This document shows positions 33,184 to 45,837 of a DNA stretch of 64,000 nt, piece after piece (positions within the stretch are counted from its first letter, which is position 1; every line of letters starts with the position of its first letter). The position numbers and the translations under genes were made by a program. This DNA comes from Hypoxylon rubiginosum (taxonomy: Eukaryota; Ascomycota; Sordariomycetes; Xylariales; Hypoxylaceae), in assembly GCA_902806565.1 (NCBI GenBank), contig CADCXA010000055.1:744001-808000 (forward strand), given 5' to 3'. A model generated the notes under the pieces. It did not search any database. It saw only the letters and a program-made list of their open reading frames with translations, and had not been told where the DNA came from.

Positions 33184-34021
33184 ATGGGCGCTTTAACGTA
33201 TGGTGCCGGAGGTCTTACCTCCTTCCTCACCGTCGTTGGACTTTGTACGTGAAGTGATGGAGCCAGGGGGTGCCGTAAGAAGCGATGGCTAATTTTCCAT
33301 AGATATGCTCTTTACCGGTAGCGGCGAGGCCTTCAATGTTCGTGTCGAGTTATAAATCGCGAAGACGAGACAATTTCTGACCATGATCTAGGTCGGCGCT
33401 TTCCTCGAAACGGTATCTCCATACGTCTGGGCAGATCTCGGAATTGCACTCTGCATTGGCCTGTCAGTTGTCGGTGCAGCATGGTATGACACATCCTCCG
33501 GTCGAACGTCCCTTTAATTCGGATTCGGCGCGACTGACAATTACATCTAGGGGTATCTTAATTACCGGCTCGTCCATCCTCGGTGCTGGCGTCAAAGCCC
33601 CACGAATTCGAACCAAGAACCTCATCTCCATCATCTTTTGCGAAGTCGTCGCCATCTACGGTGTTATCATGGCTATCGTGTTCTCCTCCTTGGTCGGCTA
33701 TGTCGATGACGCGGAATTATACGACGCGAACAGCTACTACACCGGCTACGCCCTGTTTTGGTCTGGACTGACGGTAGGAGGGTGTAACTTGGTCTGTGGT
33801 ATCGCCGTTGGTATCAACGGTAGCGGTGCTGCTCTCGCAGATGCTGCCGACCCTACTCTGTGCGTCTCGCCCTTTTTTTCTTAGCCGCATGATATGCTAA
33901 TGCGATTACTAGTTTCGTCAAGATCCTCGTTATCGAAATCTTCAGCTCCGTCTTGGGCCTTTTCGGCTTGATCATCGGTCTTCTCGTATCGGGCAAGGCA
34001 GACGCCTTCGGCGCGGCGTAA
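33184..34021 (+). CDS. VMA16: V-type ATPase proteolipid subunit c''
   Basis: Five exons (33184-33244, 33303-33337, 33392-33483, 33551-33859, 33913-34021) join in frame to 181 residues. Four or five hydrophobic helices make up almost all of the protein. Family blocks: [71 protein letters not shown] with the proton-carrying Glu inside the membrane; and [20 protein letters not shown]. The subunit sits in the Vo rotor ring of the vacuolar proton pump. The first intron interrupts codon 21 and the second exon is only 35 bases. The second intron uses a GTTCGT donor. Length is a little under that of yeast Vma16, which has a longer N-terminus. Confidence 0.93.
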
Positions 34022-34853
34022 GGGAATGGCGTGGTCTAGACCTAGGATCGATGAAAGATCAGTGTAAGAAAGGAAGCATTCACATCCCGTCAATGGGTTG
34101 TCGGCGTTTTGGAAGACGGTTTCAGATTGGGGAAAGTCACGGTTTGTCCATCTTGTGAACTATTGTATGTACTAATATGGCAAAAGAGGCGTGGTCATAG
34201 TTCATCGGGGGCTGCTGGATTAGACACATCCCAAACGTATCTCCAGAGGGACTAGAATACTGAGCAAACTTAGTCGATATCATCACCTACTCCATCGTCT
34301 TAGGGCTCCATCCAGTCAATCTAGAGTAGAGAATCAGCTTGCGAGTAAATATCAACTATTATAGCACCCCTTATATCTATCGGGCATAGATATTGTCAGT
34401 ATATGCTCGGAGGACGTTGAAAAGCTTATTGAGTCATATAAGAGTCAAACGGGATGCTCAAGAACAGTTGCTTTACCATACTGTTGTCGATATCGCCCTG
34501 TCCATTCCACCATCATTAGGGTAGTACTGGGAACTCAACTCTAGTGTAGACGTCAGTAAGCCCGCAACCGCACATGTTGGCTTGATATAACTGTACTATT
34601 GACATGAAACATGGAATGGAGCTGATAGACCGCACCACATTCATCAACTACAGTCTCGTTCCTAATTTCATGCTATTGTCTTAGGCCACCTGACTCCTCT
34701 ACCGCGATGCCGCATATCCATTGTTAGACGTGATAGCCATTGTTATCAAAATCATAGAAACTAGTTGATTTAAACGCAAGTTTCAGATGAGTCGTCACTC
34801 TAGAACTAGTGAGGGAGAAGAGTAAGGAGGAAGAAAAAGGAAGGGGGGGAAAT
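34022..34853. other. Intergenic
   Basis: 3' side of the V-ATPase gene. No coding potential or clear repeat; a purine-rich tract (GGAGGAAGAAAAAGGAAGGGGGGG) lies at about 34825-34850. Confidence 0.45.
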
Positions 34854-34948
34854 GACCGGAAGGGGAATCGAACCCCTTTTCCTCGGAAATCAAACACCTA
34901 ATCGCCTCAACTCCTAGAAATGCTCTTCCCAGCGGCACCAGCCCGGTC
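34854..34948 (-). tRNA. tRNA-like sequence, possibly a tRNA pseudogene
   Basis: On the minus strand the ends GACCGGG and TCCGGTC pair as a 7-bp acceptor stem (one G-T). The 3' part contains a perfect T arm, AGGGGTTCGATTCCCCT, with B box GGTTCGATTCC. Just before it TTTCC-GA-GGAAA forms a long variable arm, as in serine and leucine tRNAs. The 5' part has an A-box-like TGGTGCCGCTGG, but I could not find a normal D arm or a clean five-pair anticodon stem, and the 95-base length is too long for an intronless type II tRNA. It may be a decayed tRNA, or one with an intron that I cannot place. Confidence 0.4.
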
Positions 34949-35576
34949 CTTGCGGCTGCTTCTGCTACGGCTCAGATTCATAACCTTGGTACTGTTTATA
35001 TGTCAACTTGAGCTACGCCGCTGGTTAGGGGTCAGTGCACTGGCCGGCAAAAAGCGCAATACTAAAGCAAGGGCCAGATTCTGTCCTAGTTCGAAGGCAA
35101 TTCAATTGGCTCGGTTTGTATAGTATAGTGATGCATACTAGATGGTTATAGTTGGAGATCGCAATGTTACTAAGTATCTAGGTAGCTCCCACTGTCAAGA
35201 CTTGCGTACTATATGCTTTCACAGGCATTTCGATGTTTCGTTTGTAGATTACATGTCATATACGATCTAAAAGAAGTTGAGGAAACATATAAAGGTCTTA
35301 TCAAAATATGGTCCCTAATGCATGTAGCAATGATAACATCAGGTACTTGTTATTGTATCTAAATATTAAACACCGGTCTAGTCCCTCACCGTCGAACCTA
35401 GTGTAGAGGGAAAGCGGTTTGAGAATAGCTCTGATAGGAATAGGTCGCCCATAGAAGATAGGCTATCTAGTTAAACAACTGTACTTGTATACGGGGTAAC
35501 GGCGTATAGTTTCTTGTACATATTGGTAGCCTGTCCCGTCGATACCAGGCAGTACTGTTCCTATATTATATCACAC
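34949..35576. other. Intergenic
   Basis: Between the tRNA-like sequence and the 3' end of the sugar transporter. AT-rich, with no coding potential. Confidence 0.45.
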
Positions 35577-37658
35577 CTATACATGAGTGCTAGTAGATGC
35601 TTCTCTAATACGTCTTTGTTCGGCCTCGACAAGGGCCTGAGGGCGGCTTCGTTGTGTCAGTGCCGTGTCTCTGAAAACTAACAAACTCCCACAGCGCTTG
35701 AATATCTCGTCCATATCCTCGAGCGTTCGATGTGAGGTCTCCGGGTAGAAAAGGAAGACAATCGGCAAGTATGACCAGCAGAATCCCGCAAAGACTGTTC
35801 GATGCCTATGGTCAGCCTGGGTGTAACTATTTTAAGTGACAATACGGGTTCTTACGGAGGTAGAATGCCCATCCAAGGTTGTCCACGCCGACCTTGGTAA
35901 ACTGCACTATAACGAACCCGCTCATCCAATTCGTCGCGGTAGCGGCGGCAGCTCCCCTGACGCGCCACCCGAGGCTATTGATTTCGGAGTTGTATACCCA
36001 GGGCACCTTGGCGAAGCTGGTACCGTAGCAGAAGTAGTAGAGGAAAAACATGGCCACCGTCGCTTTGCCGAGGCCTGCCTTCTGTTCCGGGTGGAGATCC
36101 GCCTCTCTCAGGGTTATTGCCGCTACGAGATAGCAGGATCCAGTCCCGACGGAGCCGTACATCATGAGCCTATGGATGATGGCGTGGGGAAGTTAGCCGA
36201 TTGGAGAAGACGATCTGGAATAGGGGGTTGACGTGACATGACCTTACCTTCGCCGTCCAACTCGGTCGATGAGGACGAGACATATAAAAGCGGCACCGAG
36301 ATAGAGGCTGGCATTCGCTCCGGCCAGCAATCTTGCATATGCGCTCGATACGCCGACGGATTCGATCAAGAGGGTGGGGAGGTAATAACTTAAGGCATTC
36401 ACGGCGCTGAACTGTTGCATCAGTTGCGTTCCACAACTTCAGAATGTTAATAGATATAGTAGTGGAGGCCGCTCGATGCCAATTGCAATAAGCGACTTGC
36501 CTGAGTACCAGCCGGTGGAGGTTCCGCAAAGAGTCTCTGCCGAGCAAAGTGTCTCCAATAGATACGCGAGCTTCCTGCTCGTCCTGGAGGGCCTTCTGTA
36601 TCGACCTAAGTTCGTCGTTTAATTTCGTATCATCGAGGTCGTGTTCCGTTCCTCTCAGCCGAGCAAGTACAACCTGGGCTTCGTGGAGTCTTCCTTGCAT
36701 CAGAAGCCATCGTGGCGACTCGACCGTAACGGGTAAGATGACAGCAACGATGGCTGAGAATACGAGTTGAAAAGCCAGAGGAAACCGCCACTGAAATGGC
36801 CCGTTATCGTCGAAAAAGGCGTAATTCATCCAGTTTGCTACGCAGAATCCTACAGTATTGCACAACGAGCCTAGCACGACAAGTTTCCCTCTAATATGAG
36901 ATGGTGAGGCCTCCGCCACGAACACGGGGCAAGTTGAAGATATGACACCCACTAGAGCAAAGGGATTAGTACCGGCAGCAAACTAGGCGCCTACAGTTAT
37001 CTCCAACAGTGCAGGGTTTCAGGGGGGCTTCCACGGGGAAGGGGTTAGATGCCTATCGAATGGGCAAACCAGGAAACTACGGACATCCAAGGGGGCGAAC
37101 CTACTGCCAAATCCGTTGAGCAGGCGGCCAACGATCATCTGAGGCAAATGGTAACCTGCAACCTGCAAGACTACACCAACAACGTTCATAGCGAGACCAG
37201 CGTAGATGGCCTTCTTGCGACCCAACCTATCACCAAGCAGGAACGATGCGAGGCAGCCGAAGAAAGCACCGAGCTTCATGCAGATATGCAGATGTCAGCA
37301 CGCTGCGATTAGGTAGCAATGTCGAACGTTTTTTCAATGACCCACAGAGAAGCAGCTCGAGGTGATGCCCGAGACGGCTGGGTCCTTGGTTTCTGGGAAT
37401 GTCGCGATAAAATCCGGCGAGATCAAGGCGCCGGCAAATATCCCCTGGCAGTGGAGAGAGGTGAGCTAATCGTCTAAGCACGGAGGGTGGTGGTGGATGG
37501 TAAGTTTAACCTGGTCGTAGCCAAAGTGAGCTAGGGAGACTGTAGTAACAAGTCACTCGCTGAATCCACAACATGGCGGTGAAGGGATATGTACCAGAGT
37601 TAGTCAACGTCAAGCAGACGAGCTGCCATTTCCCGGTTGGTGGCGGCAGATAGCCCAT
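35577..37658 (-). CDS. MFS sugar transporter
   Basis: Eight minus-strand exons (37658-37595, 37539-37511, 37444-37346, 37273-37105, 36951-36501, 36436-36248, 36169-35856, 35794-35577) join in frame to 510 residues. Major-facilitator sugar-porter signatures are present: FGYDQGIFAG in the first helix, GDRLGRKKAI between helices 2 and 3, VESPRWLLMQGR after helix 6, QLMQQFSAVNALSYYLP in helix 7, DRVGRR after helix 8, and PETSHRTLEDMDEIF at the C-terminal end. About twelve hydrophobic segments are expected. It probably imports a hexose or related sugar across the plasma membrane; the substrate is not readable. The fifth intron starts with GC (CAG|GCAAGT) rather than GT, and the seventh needs the ACAG acceptor at 35796-35795 to keep phase. 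Confidence 0.9.
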
Positions 37659-40600
37659 CTTATTGGATCGAGATAGGGGGGTGTCGATGTAAAAAAAGGA
37701 GCCTTAGCAGATATCCGCTACCAAGATGGAAAAGGGGGCGCTGCCAAAGAAGTGAGGTAATCACTGATCCGTATTCGACAATATGCCTCAAGAAGTCATT
37801 TCCCTCACTGTGCTTTCTAGTTGGTCGTCGCACCTTCTAGGCTCCAGAGGTCCCCATGGGGGGCCCGTTGGCGATCGCCTTATATACCACCTTGCAACGC
37901 TAATAGCGTCTTACTCCTCCAATCGCTAGTCGACGTGATATCTTCCAGGCTGGATGAAGTGACGCATTTCCGGATTTCATATTGGACGGCCATGATGGAG
38001 CCAAGGGCACGCATCTGATCCCCCCCCGTAAGACTCGGTCTTATCCATAGCTAACCCTAGTCCACACCGAGCGGCGGCTTTTCCGTCAAGGTCGATATCC
38101 CCCCATACTTGCTAAGCCAGTTAATCCATTTCCTATCGTCGGGGCATGCCGTTGCAGCGTTGCCTTGATAGTGGCTCTCTGTAACCCGAGCTTACCTAGT
38201 ACTTCCCTTTGAATTAGCGTCTGTACGTTCTAGGAACAAGTAGAAGGATCGTGAAAAAGACCAATGCTATTCATCAGCCTCGTAACTTAAGAGTCACCTG
38301 GGTATTACTTAGGTATTCTACCAAAAGCGTAGCGGCGGAATGTCAGAATACGACTTCGCTACCTAGGTATGTATTGCCAAGGCCCGAGACAGATTCCTCA
38401 CCGACGGTAATGTAGTATCTGGGCGATAACGATATCTCCCACAAAGGGGACAAATTCAGACGATAATGAAGGAAGGGAAATATCGAATGAATAATACGGA
38501 CGTGGCAAAAAGCATTAAGTCCAATTTGCTACTAATTACTAAAGTATAGACGGTTGTATAGAGTTGGTGCCTGGCCCTCGATACGACTCAGGAGGTGACG
38601 CTGATGCTCCACGAGTTTCCAAACAGATTTGAGCAGGGTGAATACAATGTACCTTCGCCAACCAAGTCCATGTTTCTCGCAATGAGAAGGAAGAACAAGA
38701 GACGTTGGTTGTACGAGATGCGGCCTCGTTCAAATACTTGCAGCGGCAGGCTGTGTGCTGTGTGCTGTGTGCTGTGTGTCTGGTCATGCGTCGCGTCTCG
38801 GCACGTTATTGGAATGTGGTATATTCTTAGAAAACATCCCGTTCGCCTTTCCGGCCGACTCGGCATCGGCGGTGTTAATAATGGCGAGGCCTGTCGTTCA
38901 TCCGGGGATTCCTAAGCTTTGACGTTCAATTAGACCGAGGCGTCACGTCCCGATACACGGCGACAGCGATCCCGATTGATGCCGGGGACTACGGCAATTG
39001 GTTGTGCATTGCATTAGGACCTAGGTAAAGCAGGGTTAGCATATTTGAAATTTGCACAAATATAGAAAAACAAGGTCGAAAGGGGATAAATTTGTAAACC
39101 ATGGGGCTTGTGTTCGGGGTTTGTGGGTACATAACGGGCTTGTAGCTGTTGACGGGGCATTATAGTCCACTATACTTATAGAGAGGTAGCATTAGAACGA
39201 ACGTCAGCTCCTTGTAACATGTAACATGTCATATATCGCCTAAAGCCTAAAAGCCTGGAAAGGGCCTGCTAACCTGCGGGTCTAAGCCTTAAAGCAACCC
39301 CCCACTGAATCCCACTTGGGGTAGATATTTTATTTTCCTGAGTTGTTAAAGCTGACACAGCATTTTAATTTCAATGAGACCTCAAAGTCTCTCTTCGGGA
39401 ACTTTCGAGAGAACTTGATTTTTTCTCTTTTCTACTGGCTTTTCTACTGGCTCCCGACTCAGCCTTAATACTACCTTTGCTATACGATCGTCGACGTATA
39501 GAGGCTAGGGCTCGATATTAAACCTAGTAGGTAGGTAATCATTTGCGATCTCCTCGTCCTGCAAGTAAACACATGATACTGATTACGAGTGTCGAACGGA
39601 CATGGGCTATCTTCCTTCACATCTTCTCCCATGGTACCTATTTGTCATTTCGCAAAATGCGTATCTACCTGGTAACCACCTAGCATACATGCCTGCCTCT
39701 CTACCTACCTACGTCCAGGGTATCTCCTAGGACATCCTAGGTATCTCCTAGGGTACCTACATGTACATAGGCATAGGCACGCATATACCCACATGTAACT
39801 CAAGAGGCGCCGAGGTGATGCTGTCGTGTGTTCTCCGAGGACACTGTCATGTATGTCAGAAGCCCTTGAACCAATTGGCAACAAGTCTTCGAGAGCTATG
39901 GAACTATCCAAACAGGGGAGAATCATATCATTTACTGATTTCCTAACCGAGAGAGATGCACGCAGAAGATCATCCGGTAGCTTTCCATGTCTACACCCCA
40001 GCCATTCTTTTCTAGGTGGGCAATGTGGGTAAGTAACGTACTAGGTAGGCTTGTACTATGTAGGTACAGAGATAGGTAGGTCAGATATAATACGGAAATG
40101 CATCGTCGACAAGTCACTTGATATATTCGCAGGGTATTGATTTGGAAACTTCCAAGTTCATTAGGTATATGTAGTGACATACATATACGTATAACTACCG
40201 GGAGGTGCATCTTACGGCTTATATTCTTGCATACCTACCTCACAGCCCTAAGAGCTTTAGGGAAGCCTAACCCAGCGAGCACTAGGGACGCTATCCTATT
40301 GAGAAATCCGGCCCTGCCCCGCTGTTACCCGCTCCTCGGTCGAGCTGAAAGAGGAATAAACGCTACCTCAATACCTACTTCAGGTACCTAACCCCCTAAC
40401 CCGACAGTCCAGTGGTCTAGGTCTGGTCCTGCTATCACCTTTGACAGGAACCCCGTATATACGTACACCTTTGGCCTTTGGGACTCAATGTCATATACTA
40501 CTATATCCTATCCTATCCTATCGTAACCCTACCACTTTCTTATCCCTATACTCTCCATATCCTTCTAGAAACTAATAATAAGACTACAGGGTGACTTGCA

Positions 40601-41458
40601 TCCCGCCTAAGCCCTACTTCGTGTCTGACAGCAGCCTCTCATAGCATCTAGCATCAAACATCCATATTTATAATACACCTAGACAATGTCTAATGACGTA
40701 TAGCTGAACTAATCTGGCCGGTTCCATCTAAGCATGAGTCTTTCTCGAGGTAAATCTATTTTCTCTTTCCCCCCCCTTTTCCTCGAACATCAATTATGTT
40801 GACCTATCCTATAGAAGTAGCCTATTACCATTCTATATAGTTCAGCAATAATTAGTCATGCTTGGGAGACCGAGGTAAGTGGTATGTCCTGTGGATAGTG
40901 TTCCATCGCCTCCTTATGGGGCTTAAACCCTTCCATTCTTCAAAATTTCCCAAGTGGTTATGAGCAAGTGTCCTCTCGCACGACTGCTATATTACGGGAT
41001 GCAGTTCCCGCAGATAGGACTCGGGAGTCTTTTGATATCCCATACTTCAGATCTATACAGGAGCTTCTTGTTGGTCAGGATCCGCGGCCAGATTATCAGT
41101 ACAATTGGTCCGGCATTAGCCCGCGCGTGGCGGTCAAAACAGCTCACTGCTGCTCACGGGTAGCACATGAAGAATATTGATGAGTAGCATTGTGACATTA
41201 ACTACCTAAATATCCAGCTGTTATCCCCCCCCGGCACCTTTCAAGGGTCTCATACTACCTTTCCAAGTTATTGGGTCGACGCTACCAGACATCAGCTCGT
41301 TGGACCCAGGGTATTTCAACGGAAGCAGCCGCACTTACGCGCTCAATTTCTAGGCCTCGCTACCCTGGTTTTTGCTTACACTGGTCTCGAACGATAAGTG
41401 AACGATAACAGTTAAGTCAGGGGGCGTCTCCTCTCAACCAGCTTCTTGGGTTTGCCAC
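37659..41458. other. Gene-poor intergenic region
   Basis: 3.8 kb without a supported gene, between the divergent transporter and transcription factor genes. It contains a GCTGTGT tandem (about 38754-38779), several CCTAGG/TACCTA clusters (39520-39540, 39690-39765, 40225-40245), an ATCCT tandem (about 40504-40520) and a CTTTTCTACTGG direct repeat (about 39428-39452). All open frames are short and motif-free. It may carry regulatory DNA for either flanking gene. Confidence 0.5.
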
Positions 41459-43556
41459 ATGAATTACACAAGGAAACGTACAGCCCCCTCCCCTTTCCCG
41501 AACACTTATTAGGTCAGCAGCTTACCAAAGACCAGGGGCTCTTCTCGCCTGTGACTTCTGCAGGTACATCATTTCACTCCTAGTTGATTCTAACCTGTTC
41601 ACATCTGACACGGAGTAGGCATCGTAAACGACGATGTGACGGGAAGAAGCCATGTTCTACTTGCAAGGATTCCAACGCAGATTGTGTTTACAAGGAACTG
41701 CCGTACGATAGGTGCTTATCTCGACCCGATCTCAAAGCTGAAGAGCATACTTATTGCTAACACCGGATGGTAGAGTTGAGGACGCAAGCCCGACTGCAGT
41801 CATCGATCGACTTGCCCGAATAGAATCACTACTCGAACACCAAAGCCAGCAGATAAATCAGCTCAGCACCCGATCCAGTCCTGTTTCGTACCCAACGAGC
41901 CAGGCCGACTATTTTCCCGCATACGAACAGCAGTCGGAGTACTTACCTTCGACATCTACAGCCATTGACCCTCATCTCGATTCTCCGCAATTTTTAATCC
42001 CAAAAGGCCATGCCACTCTACCAAGCACGCTTCTCTCCTTGCCTAGGGTGTGTGACCTAGTTGGGGAGTACTCAAGGGACTACTTCTTTGAGATTGAAGA
42101 AAAACTACCGTTACCCGGACTTCTAGGGACGCTATACGATAGCCCGCTAATATGGCCATCCCTTGATCTCAATATCCTAGATGCACTCGCCGATAATTAC
42201 TTCCGGAATGTTCACCCTCACCACCCGCTATTCTCGCCGAGCATGTTTAAATCATGGCAGGCCCAGCTTATTCAAGAGAAAGACATGGAAGAGACTGGGA
42301 CTGCAATATGCTTTTGTGTTTATGCTCTGGGTACTCTCTGTACGGACCAAGGAGGGAACTACGACACCGACGAAGCACTCGGCCTTCACTTTTTCCAGCC
42401 GGCGCTACATATCATGCTACATAAGTTGGTCTGGGACTTTCGACCAAGCATAAACCTCTGCCAGGCCTTACTACTCGCCGCTTCGTACTTCAGTCATCTA
42501 GGAAGACCCCTTCATAGTTGGAAGATGGCGCAATTTTCATCCCGAATATTTCTTACCCTTGTCGAGAGGTAGTTGGTACCCCCTAGGAGAGCGAGAACAT
42601 GTGCTAACGTATGAAAGTCGGAAACACATTTTATCTAGTGCTGAGTTTGAGGAAGTAGAATTAAGAACATTTTGGCAATGTTTCACGGTTGAATGGTAGA
42701 GCACCTCGAAAATACCAAGCCATATTACATGTGCTGACATTGGTTATTTAGCGACCGGATCGCTGAGCTCGACGTCCCTAGAAGCGGGATAGAACCATTA
42801 GGAGACCGGATGCGACTCCCACATAGCACAGATCCCGCTGATAACGAGAATACCATCTACTTTATTGCCGAACACGCCATCCGCCGACTTCTGAATCGTA
42901 TACACAATTCCCTCTACGGTCCCGAGATTACGCAGACAAGCCCCAATACGGTTGCGCCTACAGGGCCAAACCAGGCTTGGCAGAGCCTAGGTCTTCAGAA
43001 ACTCTTAGGTCTTACTGCCGAGCTTAACAGGCAACTGGAAGAATGGTATATCTCCATTCCGGATTGGTTACGGCCCCCAAAAGGGGCAGTGCCGCTACCA
43101 AACGACCGTGCCCGTGTCCTTAGGCTTCGATATTACGCTGCAAGGCATATCATTCACCGACCGTTCGTTATCCAGCTGGCATGCCGCCAGCCAGAAGGCC
43201 AGTCTCCGTCGAGCTCATCAGTCCTGAGTCCCGATACGTATAGCGAGATGCCACTTGTCCTGGAGAAATGCGAGATCTGCATCGATTCCTGCGTCAAGTA
43301 CCTCTACAACGCGGTGGAAATGATAGACAAGCGCTCCCCATACCTATGGACATTCTCGCAGAGCTGCATGGCATGTCTCGTCATGTTGTGGTTGGCCGAA
43401 AATACGCCCGCATTGCATCACTACGTCCCCCCTATGCGGTCGGTCCAGAACATGGTACTCGCCAAACTGAACAAATGGGCGACTGATGATTCCACTTTTG
43501 CCGCCGAGGTGCGAATCATAAAACGGCTCGTTTTCTCCGATTCTATGGAAGCTTGA
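41459..43556 (+). CDS. Zn2Cys6 fungal transcription factor
   Basis: Six exons (41459-41477, 41518-41563, 41619-41711, 41774-42568, 42618-42695, 42752-43556) join in frame to 611 residues. The binuclear zinc cluster has the six cysteines at 18, 21, 28, 34, 37 and 44 with CX2CX6CX5CX2CX6C spacing; the third intron joins CDFCR to HRKRRCDGKKPC. A short linker leads to a dimerisation-type helix (VIDRLARIESLLEHQSQQI). The fungal-specific transcription factor (MHR) domain follows, with NYFRNVHPHHPLFSPSMF and FWQCFTVECDRIAELDVP. It is a nuclear DNA-binding regulator with unknown targets. The divergent sugar transporter 3.8 kb away is a possible target, but the distance makes that weak. The first 40-base intron is unusually short, so the start is uncertain. 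Confidence 0.88.
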
Positions 43557-45837
43557 GAAAAAGGGGGTCTTGAAATTTACCATTTACAGGCAGGTAGGTA
43601 CTTTTTCGATCGAAAGGAGGGTTTAGATGCCTACCTCATAGACATCATCTTTGCGAAGGTATCGTGGAGAGGTCTGAACTGCGCGCTTTGAATACACGCT
43701 AAGCCGGATAGGACGTTAAAATGTTGGCTTTGATAGAGCGAATGACTGCATGATGGGTATGGGTCGCATGGTTGCAACGGGGAAGTTTGTACATGATGCC
43801 GCTTCGAGCAGGGCTGAGCGGTGAAGTTGAGGTAGACCAAAAATATGGTAGCATTAGAAACCGTACATAGGTGATTCGATTCCATCCCCTTCGTCTCCTA
43901 TTGGTTTCGCAGCCGAGTCGAGGTATGGTTACGAATGCACCGGTAACGCGTGACCCCCCTGATGATTACCGGCTCGCTTTCTTCTGCCCTGCATGGAAGA
44001 CAGCGAGCATGGCCCCCCCCTTTCGAACCCCTTCCCTGCCTTACCGACCCATCGAACCCTACGAACCGTACTGTACCTAGGTAAGGTAATGTAAGTAACA
44101 TGTAGGTAGGTAATTGTCAGCAAGCCATACTATGTAAAAACTTGATAGGACCAAACACCTACTACCCTACAGTCCCTACCACACCCTGTTACTATAATCG
44201 GCATGACATCATCCCCGCTCGACCGGCCCAGTACCATGACCATAGCCCTGGGACCGAGCTGCGGCTTATTTAATCTGCATTCCTGCACATAAATTTTGCT
44301 GAAGAACGGCATTGGGTCTTGCATGGGGTACTATCTCCGAGCCTGCGCCGACCACATCGACGGAGCGCTCGGGATCAGCCGCAGCCGTTAGCTTCGATCA
44401 ATTGCGATCTCGCAACACCGGTAGTCGGTAATTTTGAGACATGGCCATGGAAAATTTTTCTTGTTTCTATTTTGAAAAAAAAAAAATATTACCTGTCTAT
44501 CGTTCAATATTCGGACCACGATCCCGGGTGCCGAAAAACAGATTCAGATCGGACCAACGGCCTTATATGCTAATGGCGATCCGATATCGCGTTTTCGACT
44601 TAAGACCGAATTTGGACAATAGCGACCCCATGTGACCACTATTTCGCTATTGACTCAGGTCGCGAAAGCTACCAAATTCTCACGATCTTACCCTTTTTCC
44701 GGCATTTGGTTACCTCGACACTACGAGTTTTTGGGTAGCAGCTCTTCCACTCCACATCCCGCGCCGGGCTGTTCGGACCCTTTTCGAAGTTGGCGATCTC
44801 GTCCGCATGCGCTCCCATAACTAGCCTAGGCTCGCGAATCTTGACTTCACACAGCCCCTTCACCCTTCTACGTGTGGAATCTATTCCGCGCTAGACGCGA
44901 CTCGAGATATTCGGTAGAGTCGCCGTCCTTCCATTTACACCGCCTGATGAGAGTCACTTCAGAACATGTTATTATACACGTACGCTGGCTGCCTAGGATA
45001 CGATACCCGAGCTTATAAGCAGCAGTAGCTATGACAATGCTGACAAGCCTGTCGCCTCTCCACGCGAAGGACCCGTAGGCCCCGTAGGTAGGGCCGTAGG
45101 GCGTAACCCCATGCGGGTTTGACGATCTGTGAACCCGAGCTCTCTTCGCCACGATGAATATCATCATGCTGACCGCATAGGGTATCATCTGACAAGCGTC
45201 GTGTCACGTTTGCGCCTGCGCTCTTTCCCCAATGAGTCAAGAGATTTCCAGACAAGTTTGGGGGAGCAGGCGCACGTAATCACCTTATTAGAAGTTGTGG
45301 AAATTTTCCAATCTAGTAGGATGTAACGCATTGCCACTGGGATAGGTGTTCAGTGAGAACTAAGACTATACGACCATTTGCCGTAAGGAGAAGGTCTTAC
45401 CGCTCGTTGACTTCGAGAGAAAAAAAGGGGGGTCCCATCTCTCCCGCTCCTTTTACTCTGGATTCGGCTATCGAGAAAGACACGAAGAACAGACACACCA
45501 TGTTTCATCGTCAGCGGTGAGTAGTAGTAGCAGGGGATAACGTTTCTTTATACTGCCATACGCAACCCAACCAAGCGCACTCTCTTCGAACGTTTGCAAG
45601 GCTAACCAAGAACAGAACCAACTTCTCACGACAGGTAACGAAAGACAATGACTAGGTAGCGTACAATGGACCGGGTAATCCGACGGCTCTCGCCCCCGAG
45701 GCTTTGGATAGTTATCAAAAGAGACAGACAGGGATTTGATTCTTCCAAGGGGAGGCGAACCCGCTTTCGTTCCATCACGTGAGCTTTTTTCGTGCTCCCT
45801 CCTTCTTGTTCTTGTTCGAACTCCTCCTCCCGCCTTT
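43557..45837. other. Intergenic
   Basis: 2.3 kb without a supported gene. It holds TACCTAGGTA-type words near 44077-44110 and an A-tract (44475-44486). The 45.0 kb area has a GTAGG/GGCCGTAGG repeat (about 45071-45098). No frame has recognisable content. Confidence 0.5.

Noticed and set aside
37105..37658. Disabled sugar transporter (fragmented frames)
   Set aside because: The breaks are explained by introns; all eight exons join in phase with the family motifs intact.
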